A stretch of 64,000 nt of DNA from Paraniabella hibiscisoli (GTDB taxonomy: Bacteria; Bacteroidota; Bacteroidia; Chitinophagales; Chitinophagaceae), in NCBI RefSeq assembly GCF_022512515.1, contig NZ_JAKWBK010000001.1:3472001-3536000 (forward strand), given 5' to 3'. How positions within the stretch are numbered: position 1 is the stretch's first letter; each line of letters starts with the position of its first letter. Below, piece after piece: positions 19,682 through 31,880 of the stretch. The notes under the pieces are model-generated. The model was given only the letters and a program-made list of their open reading frames with translations, had not been told where the DNA came from and searched no databases. The position numbers and the translations under genes are program-made.

Positions 19682-22037
19682 TTACTCTGTTCTTAAACTT
19701 TTTACCGGGTTGGCTATTGCAGCATGCGCCGATTTATAGATGATTGTTATCAATGCCATGCCGAATATAGAAGTGAATAAGGTGCATAGCAGCAATAAGT
19801 TTACACCATAGCTGTATACAAATAATTTCATGAATAAATAGCAGATAACATAGCCAAGTGGAAGTGATATGAGCCCGGAAATTAACGTCAGTTTTATAAA
19901 GCTTTTAGAAAGTTGTCTTATGATCTCTCTTACGGGAGCGCCCATTACTTTTCGAATGCCTACCTCTTTTGTGCGCATTTCGTTATGATAGGTTACAATG
20001 CCCAATAGACCCATTAATGCAATGGTTAGTACTACTACGCAAAATGTTCCGACAATATTCATATCGCCCCCGGGAAAATAGCGTTCATACATATCTTTTT
20101 GATAATTAGAAAAGCTGAGCTCGGTGTGAGGGAAATATTTTTTCCAGATGGTATTCATTTCCGATTTAAACCGCTGTTCCTCTACTTTGTTTTTAGTCTT
20201 GATATTTAATACATGAAATTGTTGAGGATTGTATTGAATGATCAAAGGTTTTGCAGTAAATTGATAATTGGAATAACAGAAGTTAGATGTGACGCCGCCG
20301 ATGGTTACTTCCTGCTTGTTATTCATCATAAATGTTTTCCCCACCGCATCCTGCGTCTTTCCCAGGCCAAGAGCAGATAGTAACTGTTCATTAACCAATA
20401 CAAAAGCGGAAGCAGAGTCGCTAACCGACGATATAAGATTACTCCCAGCCAAAATAGAAAGATTCATATTGATTATAAAATCACTATTGGCGGCATAGTA
20501 GCTGGCTGCTACACTTTCACTTTGAGCATTTTTGGCGACGGAGGCCTGGGCGGCGTTACCTCCAAAAGGTGTGGATACCAATCCGACCCGCTCCACATGT
20601 TGGTTTGCCAAGATATCCTGCTGCAACAGGCGCTGGTTTTCAGATACAGCAATATTGTAAATGTTTTCCCGGTTAAAATTGGTGTTGTCGGTAGCCATGT
20701 ATTGGAATTGACCAAACATGCTGGCTACGATGAAAATAAAGCAAGCCGATGCCACAAACTGGATTACCACCAGCATATTGCGTAAAAAGGTTTTCCCCAT
20801 CGCAGCAGGGGCTATGGTTCCCTTCAATACATTTACCGGTTTGAAGCGGGACAATATTTTGGCGGGTATAAATCCGGCCAGCACTCCTAATAGCATGGCG
20901 AACAGAACGAAGCTGGACCAAAGTATCCATTGATTGTCCACATCCCAGGCAAACCAGTTTACATAGCTGAATTTTTTAATAGTTGTAGTACTATAAAGCC
21001 TACACCCAGGGAAAGGCTGGTGGTTAGTATTGCCTCGCAGATAAATTGCGTGATTAATTGATACTGCCGGGCTCCTACAGTTTTACGCAAGCCTACTTCT
21101 TTTGCCCGGCTAACCGATCTTGCCAAAGTCAGATTTATGTAATTAAAAGTGGCCAGGATCAACAAACCTATAGCGAATGCAAAGTTTACAGAGAGATCAG
21201 AGATTGAGTCAACGTAGGTGTTCCCCTCCAAATCCTGGAAAGCAGGTGCCATCTGTTCAATTCCCTGTTTTTTGAAGCTGAGCAATTCTTTCTTTGATTT
21301 TGCCGCAGGTTGCCCGCTTAACTTTGCGGCAACAGAGTTGAGCGCCGCGTCTACTTGCTGCGGAGCCACATTGGGATGCATTAAAACATAAGTAAATCCG
21401 GTAAGCGATGTAGCACTCGAATCGCTTTTATGAAATTTTTTCCAGGTGCTCATCGATACCATGACATCGGTTTTAAAAACCGTGTTTCTTTTAAATGGCG
21501 CTAAAACGCCGGATACTACAAAGTCTCCGTAATCAGGATGAGATAGGATTTTACCTATGGCATTAGAAGCCCCAAAAAAGGCCTCGGCTTTTTCTTGGGT
21601 AATTGCAATGCTGTTAGGCTCTATCGGCTTGTTACCCGAAATAAATTTGAAACCGAACATATCAAAAAAGAGGGTTCCACATAAATGGGATTTGCCGAGA
21701 TCGTTTTCAACTTGTCGTTGAGCTCCCAGTCATAATCGCGTATTGTAAATGTTGCTTTTTCTATCGCCGGGTAATTGTTTTGTAAGATCTCAGCGATTGG
21801 TTGTGGTGACAGGGCATAATTGGTAATGCTGCCTCCATTGTCTTTTACATCCGTTATGATCCGGTAGGTGCGCTGAGGATAAGGGTGAAAATTGTCTGCC
21901 TCAAAAGCGCTTTGTACCTGTATCAGGGACAACAATGCAAACGGCAGGGATAATCCCAGGCCAACTATATTAATTAGCGAGAATAGCTTGTTCTTCATCA
22001 GATTTCGCCATGCTATTTTTACATAGTTTTTAAACAT
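19682..22037 (-). CDS. FtsX/MacB-like ABC permease 5, two frame breaks
   Basis: About 785 residues when repaired at 20972 (A run) and 21665 (T run). Begins MFKNYVKIAWRNLMKNKLFS with TM1 (INIVGLGLSLPFALLSLIQV), a periplasmic MacB-type domain (FISGNKPIEPNSIAITQEKA), the first FtsX block (ATFNYINLTLARSVSRAKEV, GLRKTVGARQYQLITQFICE), a mid TM (NMLVVIQFVASACFIFIVAS), a second periplasmic domain and the last FtsX block (LLGIVTYHNEMRTKEVGIRK, VMGAPVREIIRQLSKSF), ending ANPVKSLRTE. Members couple ATP hydrolysis to periplasmic movement of substrates such as peptides, lipids or drugs toward TolC. Last of five tandem paralogues, 40 bases before an ATPase. Confidence 0.9.
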
Positions 22038-22105
22038 AAATCGATTTTGAGTTTCTTAAAATAGTATTTTACATGGTACTCATTCGGTAGAGATCTCCGT
22101 TTTCG

Positions 22106-24539
22106 TCATTCCGATCTTAAGCTTTTCACCGGATTGGCAATGGCTGCTCTAACCGTGTGTACACTAATAGTAATAATTGCTATGGCTAAAGAGATAACCC
22201 CTGTAACAGCAAACAGCCACCAGCTTATTTCGATGCGATACGGGAAGTCAGAAAGCCATTTATTCATTAACCACCAACTCAAGGGCGCAGCAATAACTAT
22301 CGCCAATACAACCAATAGCAGGAAGTCTTTGGATAAGAGTGTCGCAATATTTTGAACAGAAGCTCCCAGCACTTTTCTGACACCTATTTCCTTGATCCTT
22401 TGTCCGATCATCAAAGCAGACATCGCAAACAATCCTAGGCAGGACAGGAGCGTAGCAACACTGGTAGCGATACCCAATATTTTAGAGAAGTTCTTTTCTT
22501 TACTATACCATCTGCCCACATTTTCATCTATGAATGATCCATTGAAATCGGCTCCGGGATCCGCTTTCTTATAAGCTTCTTTTACCAGGTTCATAGCAGC
22601 TACCGGATTACGATGGGCTATTTTTATCAATGCATAATCTACGAAGTCGGTATGGTCATTAGCGAGGTAAACAGATAGTGGCTTTTTTCCTCGTGCAGTG
22701 AATACAGGTGTATATCCGGGATAATACCGATAATAGTAGACCGTGGCTCTAAACTATCGGTAATGAACGAAAGGCCTAGCGGATTTTTAACGCCAAATGA
22801 TTGGGCCATGCTCTCCGTTACGATCACATTTCTTGAGGTGTCGGTACCAAAGTTCCTGCTAAAATCCCTGCCCGATAGTAGCGGTATTCCCATGGTTTTT
22901 AAAAAATCATAATCCACCGTTATTACAATGGTGCGGATCAGGCGCCCGTTGTAATCGAACCCTGATGAGCTCCGTGAAGTGCCTCCATCTTTTCCAACAC
23001 CGAAATTAATATCACTGCCTGTAACGCTTTCAACAGTTGTTTGAGCAGATAACTGTGAACGAAGGTCAGATATGATCTTTTGCCCTTTTCGGGGTGAGAT
23101 ATGGGAACGCTGATTACAGACTCCTGCGTAAAGCCCAAAGGTTTACTACGCATGTATTCGAACTGCCGGAAAACAATTAAACCCGAGACCATTAGCAGGC
23201 AGGCCATTATAAACTGCACTACGATGAGCGCATTCCTGAAAATGCCGGGACGCTTTACCGTAATATTGCCCTTTAGTACGCTTATCGTACTTAAGCGGGA
23301 TACCGTAGTTGCCGGGTAGCCACCTGCCAGTAAAGATACCAGTACAATTAGTAGGAGGGTGAAAATGATGGGGAAGGGCTGGAGCAAATAACCCAATGAG
23401 ATCCGCTGTTTTAATAATTGGTTAAGCGGTTTGATGCAAATACTAAGTGCGGCTATGCCTATGACTACTGAAGCCAGACAGATTAAGAAGCTTTCGCCCC
23501 ATACCTGAAGAAAGATCTGCCGTTTACCAGCTCCAAGGCTTCTGCGTACACCTACTTCTTTTATGCGGGTAAAAGCCTGGGCAATGTTGAGGTTGATGAA
23601 GTTAAATACAGCAATAATCAATATTAAAAGCCCAACAGTTAATAAAGTGTATAAATAACTTTTGGCGGTTACCGGCCCCGTTCCTTTCTCAATATCAAAA
23701 TGTATTTGAGAGAGCGGTAAAAGCCGGAGCGCAATAATATCACCGCTTTCATCAGGTTTGGCGCCTCTTTGTTTCATTTCCTGAATATCAGTAGCACGGT
23801 ATTTCTGCACTACCGGACGTATTCCTTTTTCAGCATCTGTAGCTGGTATACCAGGTGCCAGTTTAATATAAACATCATGATCCTGTGTATTCCACCGGTC
23901 TTTAATGTTAGTGTAATCAGGCCTTAGTTCCGTTCTTACCAGTAAGTCGTAGGTTACAGACGAATTGTCTGGAAAGTCTTTCAATATAGCCGAAATGGAT
24001 AAGCTTTGCCAAACGCCATCTATATTTACTTTTATTATTTTCCCAATGGGATCTTCTTTTCCGAAAATGGCTTTGGCTGCATATTCGCTCATTACAATGC
24101 TGCCCACATCTTGCAGGGGTGCTTTCGTATTACCCGATATGATGGGGAAGGAAAAAATCCTGAAGAAATCATCGTCCACATAATTGAGCTGCAGGTTAAT
24201 TTCTTTGTTGTTGTAGGCTACGGCGCCATTACCATTCTTGTAACGTGTTGCCAGCTCTACTCCCGGAACTTCTGTCTTCAATGCAGGCGCTACTGGTAAA
24301 CCCATAGTTGCAGAGCGTCTGGAGCCTATTTCGCCCTGGTCATCGCTGTAAAAGTTGTAGACCTTAAAAACAGAAGATCTATTTTGATGGAAGTTGTCGA
24401 AAGAAAACTCATAATAGGCAACCAGGAACAGGAAGATACTACATAAGAAGGCCACAGACATGCCCAATACATTAATAGAAGTATGGAGCTTGTACTTTCT
24501 GATATTCCGCCACGCTGTTTTTATATAATTTCTAAACAT
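22106..24539 (-). CDS. FtsX/MacB-like ABC permease 4, two frame breaks
   Basis: About 811 residues when repaired at ~23083 (one G in AAAGGGCAA) and ~22690 (one A). Begins MFRNYIKTAWRNIRKYKLHT, TM1 (INVLGMSVAFLCSIFLFLVA), periplasmic domain (FFRIFSFPIISGNTKAPLQD, ILKDFPDNSSVTYDLLVR), first FtsX block (AVFNFINLNIAQAFTRIKEV, GVRRSLGAGKRQIFLQVWGE), mid TM (RNALIVVQFIMACLLMVSGL), second periplasmic domain (KTMGIPLLSGRDFSRNFG) and final FtsX block (IGQRIKEIGVRKVLGASVQN), ending ANPVKSLRSE. Its start lies 15 bases after the permease 3 stop. The five paralogues are far from identical, so the array is old. Confidence 0.9.
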
Positions 24540-24553
24540 AGCCAGGTATTGAA

Positions 24554-26938
24554 TTATTCGTTTCTTAAACTTCTTACAGGATTGGCTATGGCCGCTTTAA
24601 TGGATTGGAAGCTTACTGTAACCAATGTGAGCAACATAGCCGCAGCGCCCGCAATCAGGAATACCCATGCATTGATCTCTGTGCGATATTGATAGTTTTG
24701 AAGCCACTGTTTCATTACCAGCCAGGCTACCGGATAAGCAATTAAACAGGAGATCGCTACTAGCAATAAAAATTCTTTTGAAAGGAGTTGGGTAATACCC
24801 GTTATGCTGGCGCCGAGTACTTTACGGATGCCAATTTCTTTGGTACGTTTTTCAGCTGTGTAGGCCGAAAGTCCAAATAAACCTAAACAAGAAATAAGTA
24901 TTGCTAATACGGCAAATATTTTGGACAGGGTACTTATTAGCTGTTCATTCTGGAACATCTGGTCGAACTGCTCATCTACAAAGTGACTGCTAATAGGGTA
25001 AGAAGGTGTATGCTGTTTGATGGCAGCGGTTATTTTGGTTATAGCCTGTTCTATATCAATGCCCGGCTTTACACGCAGGTACATATTGTTAATACTGCTC
25101 ATATTGTTGCAATAAAATACCACCGGGTCAGGTTGCGCATACATATCTCCATAGATATAGTCGTTCACCACGCCAACAATAGTAAATTCACCACCTTCGG
25201 TGTCTCCCTCCCAGTACATTTTTTTGCCTACAGCACTGCCATCGCCCATCATTTTTTCTAAAGCCCGTGTAATGATAATATTAGGATTTTTGGTTTGAGC
25301 ACTGTCCGATACCACCAGGTTGTTGCCTGAAATCAGCTGCATCCCGTAGGCATCGAAGAAACCCGGGTTAATGCCACGCGTGGAAATAAGCGTTTTGTCC
25401 TTATTGAGTTTTCCTTTCCAGGTAAGACCACCTGTATTATTGCCGCCGTATAGATTATTGTAATCGCTTAGCCCTATATGTTCAACAACATGGGTATTTA
25501 AAATATCCTGCTGTATGGCCGCATAGTTCTTTCTTATTTCATCATTCATGTCAATTTGCAGCAGATTACTTTTGTTAAAGCCCAGGTTACGGCTTTTTAC
25601 GTGTTGTATCTGCTGAAAAATAATGACGGTGCTGACAATTAAAATAATTGAAATGCTGAATTGTAATACTACCAGACCTTTTCTGATAAAAGCGGCGCTG
25701 CCGGTTTTAACGTTCAGGCCTTTTAATACAGACACAGGATTGAACGACGAAAGATAGAAGGAGGGGTAGCTGCCTGCGATCAGCCCGCAAATAACAGCAA
25801 TTGTAACCATAGCAATAATATGACTGGGTTGGCTAAGGCCAAGAGTAAGGTTGGTTTGCGCCAGTGAGTTAAAGGAGGGGAGCAGCAATGACATGAAGAG
25901 GACTGCAATAATGGCTGACAGGAGGGCCATACAGAGTGTTTCAGCAATAAATTGAAAAATCAGTTTTTGCTTGCCGGCGCCTAATACTTTTCTAACACCT
26001 ACTTCCCTTGCTCTTTTTCGCTTTGGGCAGTAGAAAGGTTCATAAAGTTGATACAGGCTATAACCAATATGATCCATGCAATAATTGAGAACATGTGTAC
26101 ATACTCAATTCTTCCCCCACCTGTAAGTTTACCATTTTTAAATTCACTTTTAAGGCGCCAATCATTCATAGCCCATAGCATAGGGGAAGCTGTAGCTTCC
26201 GCTTCTCTTTTTTGATCATGTTACTAATGGACCGGTTGATAGCCTGTGCTGTTATGCCTTCTTTCAGCTCTACAAAAGTTTGTAAGCAATTGTTGCCCCA
26301 GGATTGAGCCCAGGAATGGTTAAGGTTATACCAGATGGCAAAGGGTGCTACCCAATCGAACCGAAGGGTGGATGTAGCGGGTATATTTTCGATAACACCA
26401 GAAACAACGTATTCATTTTTATTATCAACCCTGATAGATTTTCCCACTACATTTTTTGCAGTACCAAAGAACTTTTCGGCTGTTGCCTGTGTAAGCACCA
26501 AAGAATAAGTTTGTGAAAAGGCGGTTTTAGCACTGCCCTCGGTAAAGTGAAAACTAAACATGCTAAACAGCGATGGCTCAGCATAAGCGCCAAATGCAAA
26601 TATCGACTTGTCGCCAACTGCCAATAGTTGTTTGGTTCCTTTGTCGGCAATCCGGCAACTGTTAACAATACCAGGTATCTCCGACTGCATGGCGGGTCCC
26701 ATAGGCATGGGTGTTGAACTGAAGGTGGATGTTTGTGACCCGTAGGTCTGGTTGGTCATTACCTCATATAACCGGTCTTTTTTGAATGGAACTGATCGTA
26801 ACTTACTTCATGCTCCACCCAAAGAAAAATAAAACCAGCACAGGTAATACCAATAGCTAAACCAAAAATATTCAGAAAGCTATAACCTTTGTTTTTCCAA
26901 AGGGTTCTGAAAATAGTTTTTATATAATTATTGAGCAT
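24554..26938 (-). CDS. FtsX/MacB-like ABC permease 3, three frame breaks
   Basis: About 795 residues. The true start is 26938 (MLNNYIKTIFRTLWKNKGYS), recovered by adding one A near 26780 (FHSKKDRLYEVMTNQTYG). Further breaks are at ~26203 and ~26020 (STAQSEKRAREVGVRKVLGA). TM1 is FLNIFGLAIGITCAGFIFLW, then a MacB-type periplasmic domain (ATAEKFFGTAKNVVGKSIRV), the first FtsX block, mid TM (RKGLVVLQFSISIILIVSTV), second periplasmic domain (AYGMQLISGNNLVVSDSAQT) and last FtsX block (LFGLSAYTAEKRTKEIGIRK, VLGASITGITQLLSKEFLLL), ending ANPVRSLRNE. The middle member of the five-gene array. Confidence 0.9.
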
Positions 26939-26999
26939 GTATTGATTATTTGAAAATTATCGTCTTATTACTGTTATAGAGAAGCGCTAATCATCAATC

Positions 27000-29393
27000 T
27001 TATTCTGATCTAAGACTTTTGACCGGGCTGGCAGTTGCAGCTCTTATAGCATGGAAACTAATTGTTGACAGTGTGATAAGGATCATACCCAGAACAGCTG
27101 CGGCGAAAACCCACCAGGATATTGCTACTCGGTAATTATATTTCTCCAGCCATTCATGGAGATAGTAATAGGCGACGGGTATAGCTATAACACTGGCGAT
27201 GCTTACCAGTATTATAAATTCAGCCGAAAGTAAAGTCCATAAATTAAATACAGATGCGCCTACTATTTTTCGTATTCCCAGTTCCTTGGTACGTTGTTCT
27301 GCTACAAACGATGCTAAGCCGAATAAACCTAAGCAGCTAATGAAAATAGCCAGCAAAGTAAAGAAGCCCGCCAGGTTGCCAATGCGTTCTTCATTGGAGA
27401 ACTTTTTGGCATATTCTGTATCCGCAAACTCATAGGCAAATGGTGCTGCGGGGATCAGTTTCTTAAAAACTTTTTCTATAATCGCCAGGGATGCTGACGT
27501 GCTTTTTTCCGGATTTAGTTTCAGGTTAATGACGTTTACGTTATTATTCGTTAAAAGATATACCGCCTGCTTCACCGGTTCGTATGGAGACGTCATTACC
27601 ATATCTTTTACCACACCTACAATGGTAAACGCGCCGGCTTCCGGGCCATCTCCCCATCGTACTACTTTGCCTATAGGGTCTTTTACACCCATAAATTTTA
27701 CAGCCGCTTCGTTCAGGATTACGGAACTACTGTCTCCTTTAAATTCCGGGGAAAAGTCGCGTCCCTCTTTAATAGTAAAGCCAACTGTTTTCCCATATTC
27801 GGCGGTTATCCAAATGGTGGCAAAGTCACTATCAGTATTAGGGTCTTTACCCTCCCAGTTAAAACCGCTGTTATTACTCCATACACCGGTAACGGGGCTT
27901 GACGATTCAGACATTTCTTCAATGGCCTGTTGTTTTTTTAGCTCTGTACGCAGGATATCGTATTTGCCGTAAAAGTCCGGCGTCTGCATCATGATCGATA
28001 CCAGGTTATTCCGGTCATAACCAACAGGCCTGTTTTTACTATGTTGTATTTGCTTGTATACAATGATAGTGCAGATCATTAAACAAACAGAAACTGCAAA
28101 TTGCATTACCACTAAAACCTTCCGGGGCAGGGTAGCCAACCGCCCGGCTTTAAAAGTGCCTTTTAATACTTTGATAGGCCTGAACGAGGATAAATATAAT
28201 GCAGGGTAACTTCCGGCTAATAAACCGGTAACAATAGTAAAGCCGAGGCCGATCAACCAAAACCAGCCATTGCTCCATAAAATATGTATTTGTTTGTCGG
28301 CTACTTTGTTAAACCAGGGCAGGGACACCATGGTGAGCAATATGGAAAATACAAAAGCAATAAGTGCTACCATTACCGATTCGCAGAGCAGTTGTCCCAC
28401 TAATTGGCTACGATGTGACCCAACTGTTTTCCTGATCCCAACTTCTTTTGCTCTTTTTCGGAACGGGCAGTGCTTAGGTTCATGAAATTGATGCAGGCTA
28501 GTAGTAATACAAATGCACCAATGATAGCGAACATCCAAACATATTCTATTTGTCCGCCAGACTGTACTCCCTCTTTGTAAGATGATCGCAGATGCCAGTC
28601 TTTCATTGGATGGAGAAAGATCCGGGATTTAAACCTTTTGTTTCTTTCTGCTACCTTGTTATATCGTACTTTCTGAATTTTGGCGCTTACCGATGCGAAA
28701 TCGGTATGGTCATTTATTTGCACAAAGCATTGAAATGAATTGTTGCTCCATTGTGTAGCCGCCTCTGCTAACCATCCTTCGGATGTTTTATACAGGTCCC
28801 AGGGAGCGATGAATTTTAAATCCCTGAACGTGGTGCTGTGGGGAGGTCTTTAAATACGCCGGTAACTTTAACATCCAGTTTGTTGTCGATCTTCATCGAT
28901 TGATTGATGGGGTCCGCATCTCCAAAAAAGCTTTGGCCGTGCTTTCAGAAATGAGAATACTATTGGGGTTACTCAAACTCTTCCTGGAGCCTTTCAACAT
29001 ATCGAGCGATAAAATGTAGGGTCCATCTTTATCGATGTAAATACCGTTCTTGTTTAAATAATTATTGTTAGTGCTCAGCATGTGATCGCCTTGCCAGGAG
29101 GCCATCGCTATATACTTGAAATTATTTCCATAGAGGGTTTTTAGTTCGTTTCCCAGGGGGAATGGAACGGCAGGCCAGGTTTCTGTATTGCCATTCTTGC
29201 TCTCGTATTGCTGTATCTGCGCCACCCGGTCATAGTTGGTATGGTAATGGTCAAAATTAAGTTCGTCCCATATCCACAAGCCAATGAGTGTCGTAACAGC
29301 CATGCCTATGCTTAAACCGCCGATATTGATAAAAGAGGCTATTTTATGTTTTAATAAATTCCTCCAGGCTATTGTGAGATAGTTTTTAAGCAT
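27000..29393 (-). CDS. FtsX/MacB-like ABC permease 2, three frame breaks
   Basis: About 798 residues when mended at ~28922 (T run), ~28838 (C run) and ~28455 (A run). Begins MLKNYLTIAWRNLLKHKIAS, TM1 (INIGGLSIGMAVTTLIGLWI), periplasmic domain (STAKAFFGDADPINQSMKID, VFKDLPHSTTFRDLKFI), first FtsX block (ACINFMNLSTARSEKRAKEV, GIRKTVGSHRSQLVGQLLCE), mid TM (RKVLVVMQFAVSVCLMICTI), second periplasmic domain (ITAEYGKTVGFTIKEGRDFS) and final FtsX block (LFGLASFVAEQRTKELGIRK, IVGASVFNLWTLLSAEFIIL), ending ASPVKSLRSE. 55 bases after the permease 1 stop. Confidence 0.9.
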
Positions 29394-29448
29394 AATTCCT
29401 ATTGTTTTGAATAAGGTTGTTTGGGATTGGTTTTCTCGGCTATTCTTT

Positions 29449-31842
29449 TTATTCAGTTTTCAAACTCTTTACAGGATTGGACATAGCTGCTTTTACTGCC
29501 TGTGTGCCAATGGTGATTAACACAATAATAGCAATGGTGAAAACAGTTCCTGTCACCATCATCCAGTTCAGGTGAATACGATAAGCAAATGTTTGCAGCC
29601 ATTTGGAAGCAGCCAGCCAGCTAAGGGGGATTGCTACCAGCAGCGCCACGATGATCAGTTGCAGGAATAGCTTACCCACCAAAACAAGCACATCACCTAT
29701 GCCGGCTCCCAACACCTTCCTGATACCGATTTCCTTGGTTCGTTCTTTTATGATATAGGCAGTAAGTGCAAACAGTCCCATTGCTGAAATAAGTATGGCA
29801 ACCAGGGCGAAGAAGCTGATGGTTTTTTGAATAGTAAAATAGGTTTTAAATATCCGTTGAAAATTCTCATCCAAAAAGGTATAGCGGATAGGTGTGTCTG
29901 GCTCAATTTGCTTCCACCTCTCTTCTATATTGCTGATTGTTTGCGATAGGTCGCCACCCGACAGCTTTATTAAAAGCGCTCCGCCAGACAGGTACCCGCA
30001 TGCCTTATTATTGATGGAGTATGCGATTGGTCTTACTGCGTTTGCCATATCCTGCACATTAATGTCTTTTGTAATACCTACTATTTGCGCTTTAACCGAA
30101 TCGCAGTAGGGCATGCCTACAAAAGAGCCAACTACTTTCTGATTGCCCCACAAACTGGCTGCCGTTTCGTTTAAGATAAGGCTGCGCGTATTTTGATCGG
30201 CATAACTGTCATTAAATCCCCTGCCCTTTAATACGGGCGTTCCAACCGTTTTAAAATAGTCGGCGCTTACCTTAACAGTGGTCATTTTTATAGTCTGGCC
30301 GTTAAACGAATAGTCGTTTAATATAGTGTCTACATCGGCATCGCCCGGAACCAGTGTTGTTTTAGATACCAGCTCTATACCAGGAACGGATAAGAGTGTC
30401 GCCCGGGCTTTATCGAATCCGTCATCGCGGGTGCCTTGCTGAGCTTCAATTCGCATGATCTGAGCGCTGGAAAAGCCTTTATCCTTTGTTTGCATATAGT
30501 GAACCTGTGAACTAATGACTATAACAGAGAAAACAAAAAAGGCAGAAAGTGCAAATTGCAAAACCAATAATAAGTTGCGGAGTTTTAATCCCGACTTGCC
30601 CTGCGAGTAGTTACCTTTTAATATTTTAGAAGTGTTGAAGCGGGAAAGAAAAACGGAAGGATAGAGGCCCGATAATAAAATAACCGTTACAATACATAAA
30701 GTGATCTGCGCAATAAAAACCAAGGTGCCACCACTGAGAATGGAAAACTGAATGCTGAACTCCTGTTTGAACCAAGGCATTAATAGTACCACCAGCATTC
30801 CTGCAATGCATAAGCTCAATGAACAGGATAAAATAGCTTCTCCCATAAACTGCCAGAACAATTGTTGCCTGCGGCCTCCTAACACCTTTCTTACACCTAC
30901 TTCTTTTGCCCTTTTAATAGATGTGGCAATAGATAGATTGCTAAAGTTTACAGCTCCTGCAACCAGCAACAGGAAGGCTAAGATTAGCAGCACCACTATA
31001 GTTTTGAAATTACTGCCTCCGCTTTTGGGGAAGTTGTGGAGCGCCGATAGCTTTTCTGAAAATAGAATTGTTTTATTTTCTTTTTGCAGGTATTGCTGAT
31101 AGGTTAGGTTATTAGCTTTCTGCTGGTCATTGTAGTAAATAGTATTGATCGCAGTTTCCAAATCGCCGGGTGTAACTGCATTTTTTACTTTTATAAATGT
31201 CTGATAAGAAAAGTTCTGCCAGTGACTATTTGATTTTTCATAAGGAGAGCGAAATAATATCTGCATATTTAATGCAGAAGGTTGGTCAGGCGATTGCATG
31301 ATGCCCGACACTACGACTTCAATCCTCCCGTAGAGTTTAATGGTTTTGCCGATAGGGTCGTCCTGGCCAAAAAGTTTGTTCCTCACAGTTTCAGTAATTA
31401 CTGCTGCATTCGGTGCATTTAATGCGGTATGTATATTACCAGAAGAAAGTTGATAGGGAAAGACTTTAAAGAATAATGAATCTACTTCTGTGATACCTTT
31501 TTGGTATATTTTTTTATCGTTTGCCGCTACCAGTATCTCATAATCGCCCGCGCCACTCATACGCGTTGCGGCTTCGGCATTACTGTATTTTCCGGCTATT
31601 AAGCGACCCAGAGGCTCAGGAGTTGCCCCATTCCAGGCTATACCATCTTTATCTTCAATTCCAAGCTTATAGATCTTTGTCAGTTCCGGGTTCCATTTAT
31701 CATAGCTTAGTTCATAGTTCAAAAACAGAAGCACTAAAATAAAGCTGGCAAGACCAATACCCAGTCCGATGATATTGATGGCGCTATACCATTTATTGAT
31801 CCGCAGATTTCTCCAGGCAATTTTTAAGTAACTTTTAAACAT
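29449..31842 (-). CDS. FtsX/MacB-like ABC permease 1, intact
   Basis: The only one of the five permeases that reads without a break, 797 residues, and so the best model for the others. MFKSYLKIAWRNLRINKWYS, TM1 at ~20-42 (INIIGLGIGLASFILVLLFL), MacB-type periplasmic domain to ~280 (VRNKLFGQDDPIGKTIKLYG), first FtsX block at ~285-400 (GAVNFSNLSIATSIKRAKEV, GVRKVLGGRRQQLFWQFMGE), mid TM ~427-447 (LLLVLQFALSAFFVFSVIVI), second periplasmic domain (KTVGTPVLKGRGFNDSYADQ), and last FtsX block from ~680 (MGLFALTAYIIKERTKEIGI, RKVLGAGIGDVLVLVGKLFL), ending SNPVKSLKTE. It starts 39 bases after the first ATPase. Confidence 0.93.
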   Translation of the reverse strand: MFKSYLKIAWRNLRINKWYSAINIIGLGIGLASFILVLLFLNYELSYDKWNPELTKIYKLGIEDKDGIAWNGATPEPLGRLIAGKYSNAEAATRMSGAGDYEILVAANDKKIYQKGITEVDSLFFKVFPYQLSSGNIHTALNAPNAAVITETVRNKLFGQDDPIGKTIKLYGRIEVVVSGIMQSPDQPSALNMQILFRSPYEKSNSHWQNFSYQTFIKVKNAVTPGDLETAINTIYYNDQQKANNLTYQQYLQKENKTILFSEKLSALHNFPKSGGSNFKTIVVLLILAFLLLVAGAVNFSNLSIATSIKRAKEVGVRKVLGGRRQQLFWQFMGEAILSCSLSLCIAGMLVVLLMPWFKQEFSIQFSILSGGTLVFIAQITLCIVTVILLSGLYPSVFLSRFNTSKILKGNYSQGKSGLKLRNLLLVLQFALSAFFVFSVIVISSQVHYMQTKDKGFSSAQIMRIEAQQGTRDDGFDKARATLLSVPGIELVSKTTLVPGDADVDTILNDYSFNGQTIKMTTVKVSADYFKTVGTPVLKGRGFNDSYADQNTRSLILNETAASLWGNQKVVGSFVGMPYCDSVKAQIVGITKDINVQDMANAVRPIAYSINNKACGYLSGGALLIKLSGGDLSQTISNIEERWKQIEPDTPIRYTFLDENFQRIFKTYFTIQKTISFFALVAILISAMGLFALTAYIIKERTKEIGIRKVLGAGIGDVLVLVGKLFLQLIIVALLVAIPLSWLAASKWLQTFAYRIHLNWMMVTGTVFTIAIIVLITIGTQAVKAAMSNPVKSLKTE

Positions 31843-31880
31843 ACAGCCGATTTAGATTTTTTCCTGATGGTTGGTGATCA

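Noticed and set aside
24483-24692. Plus-strand small frames in the permease array
   Set aside because: All are opposite strongly supported permease coding sequence and contain only mirrored TM codons.
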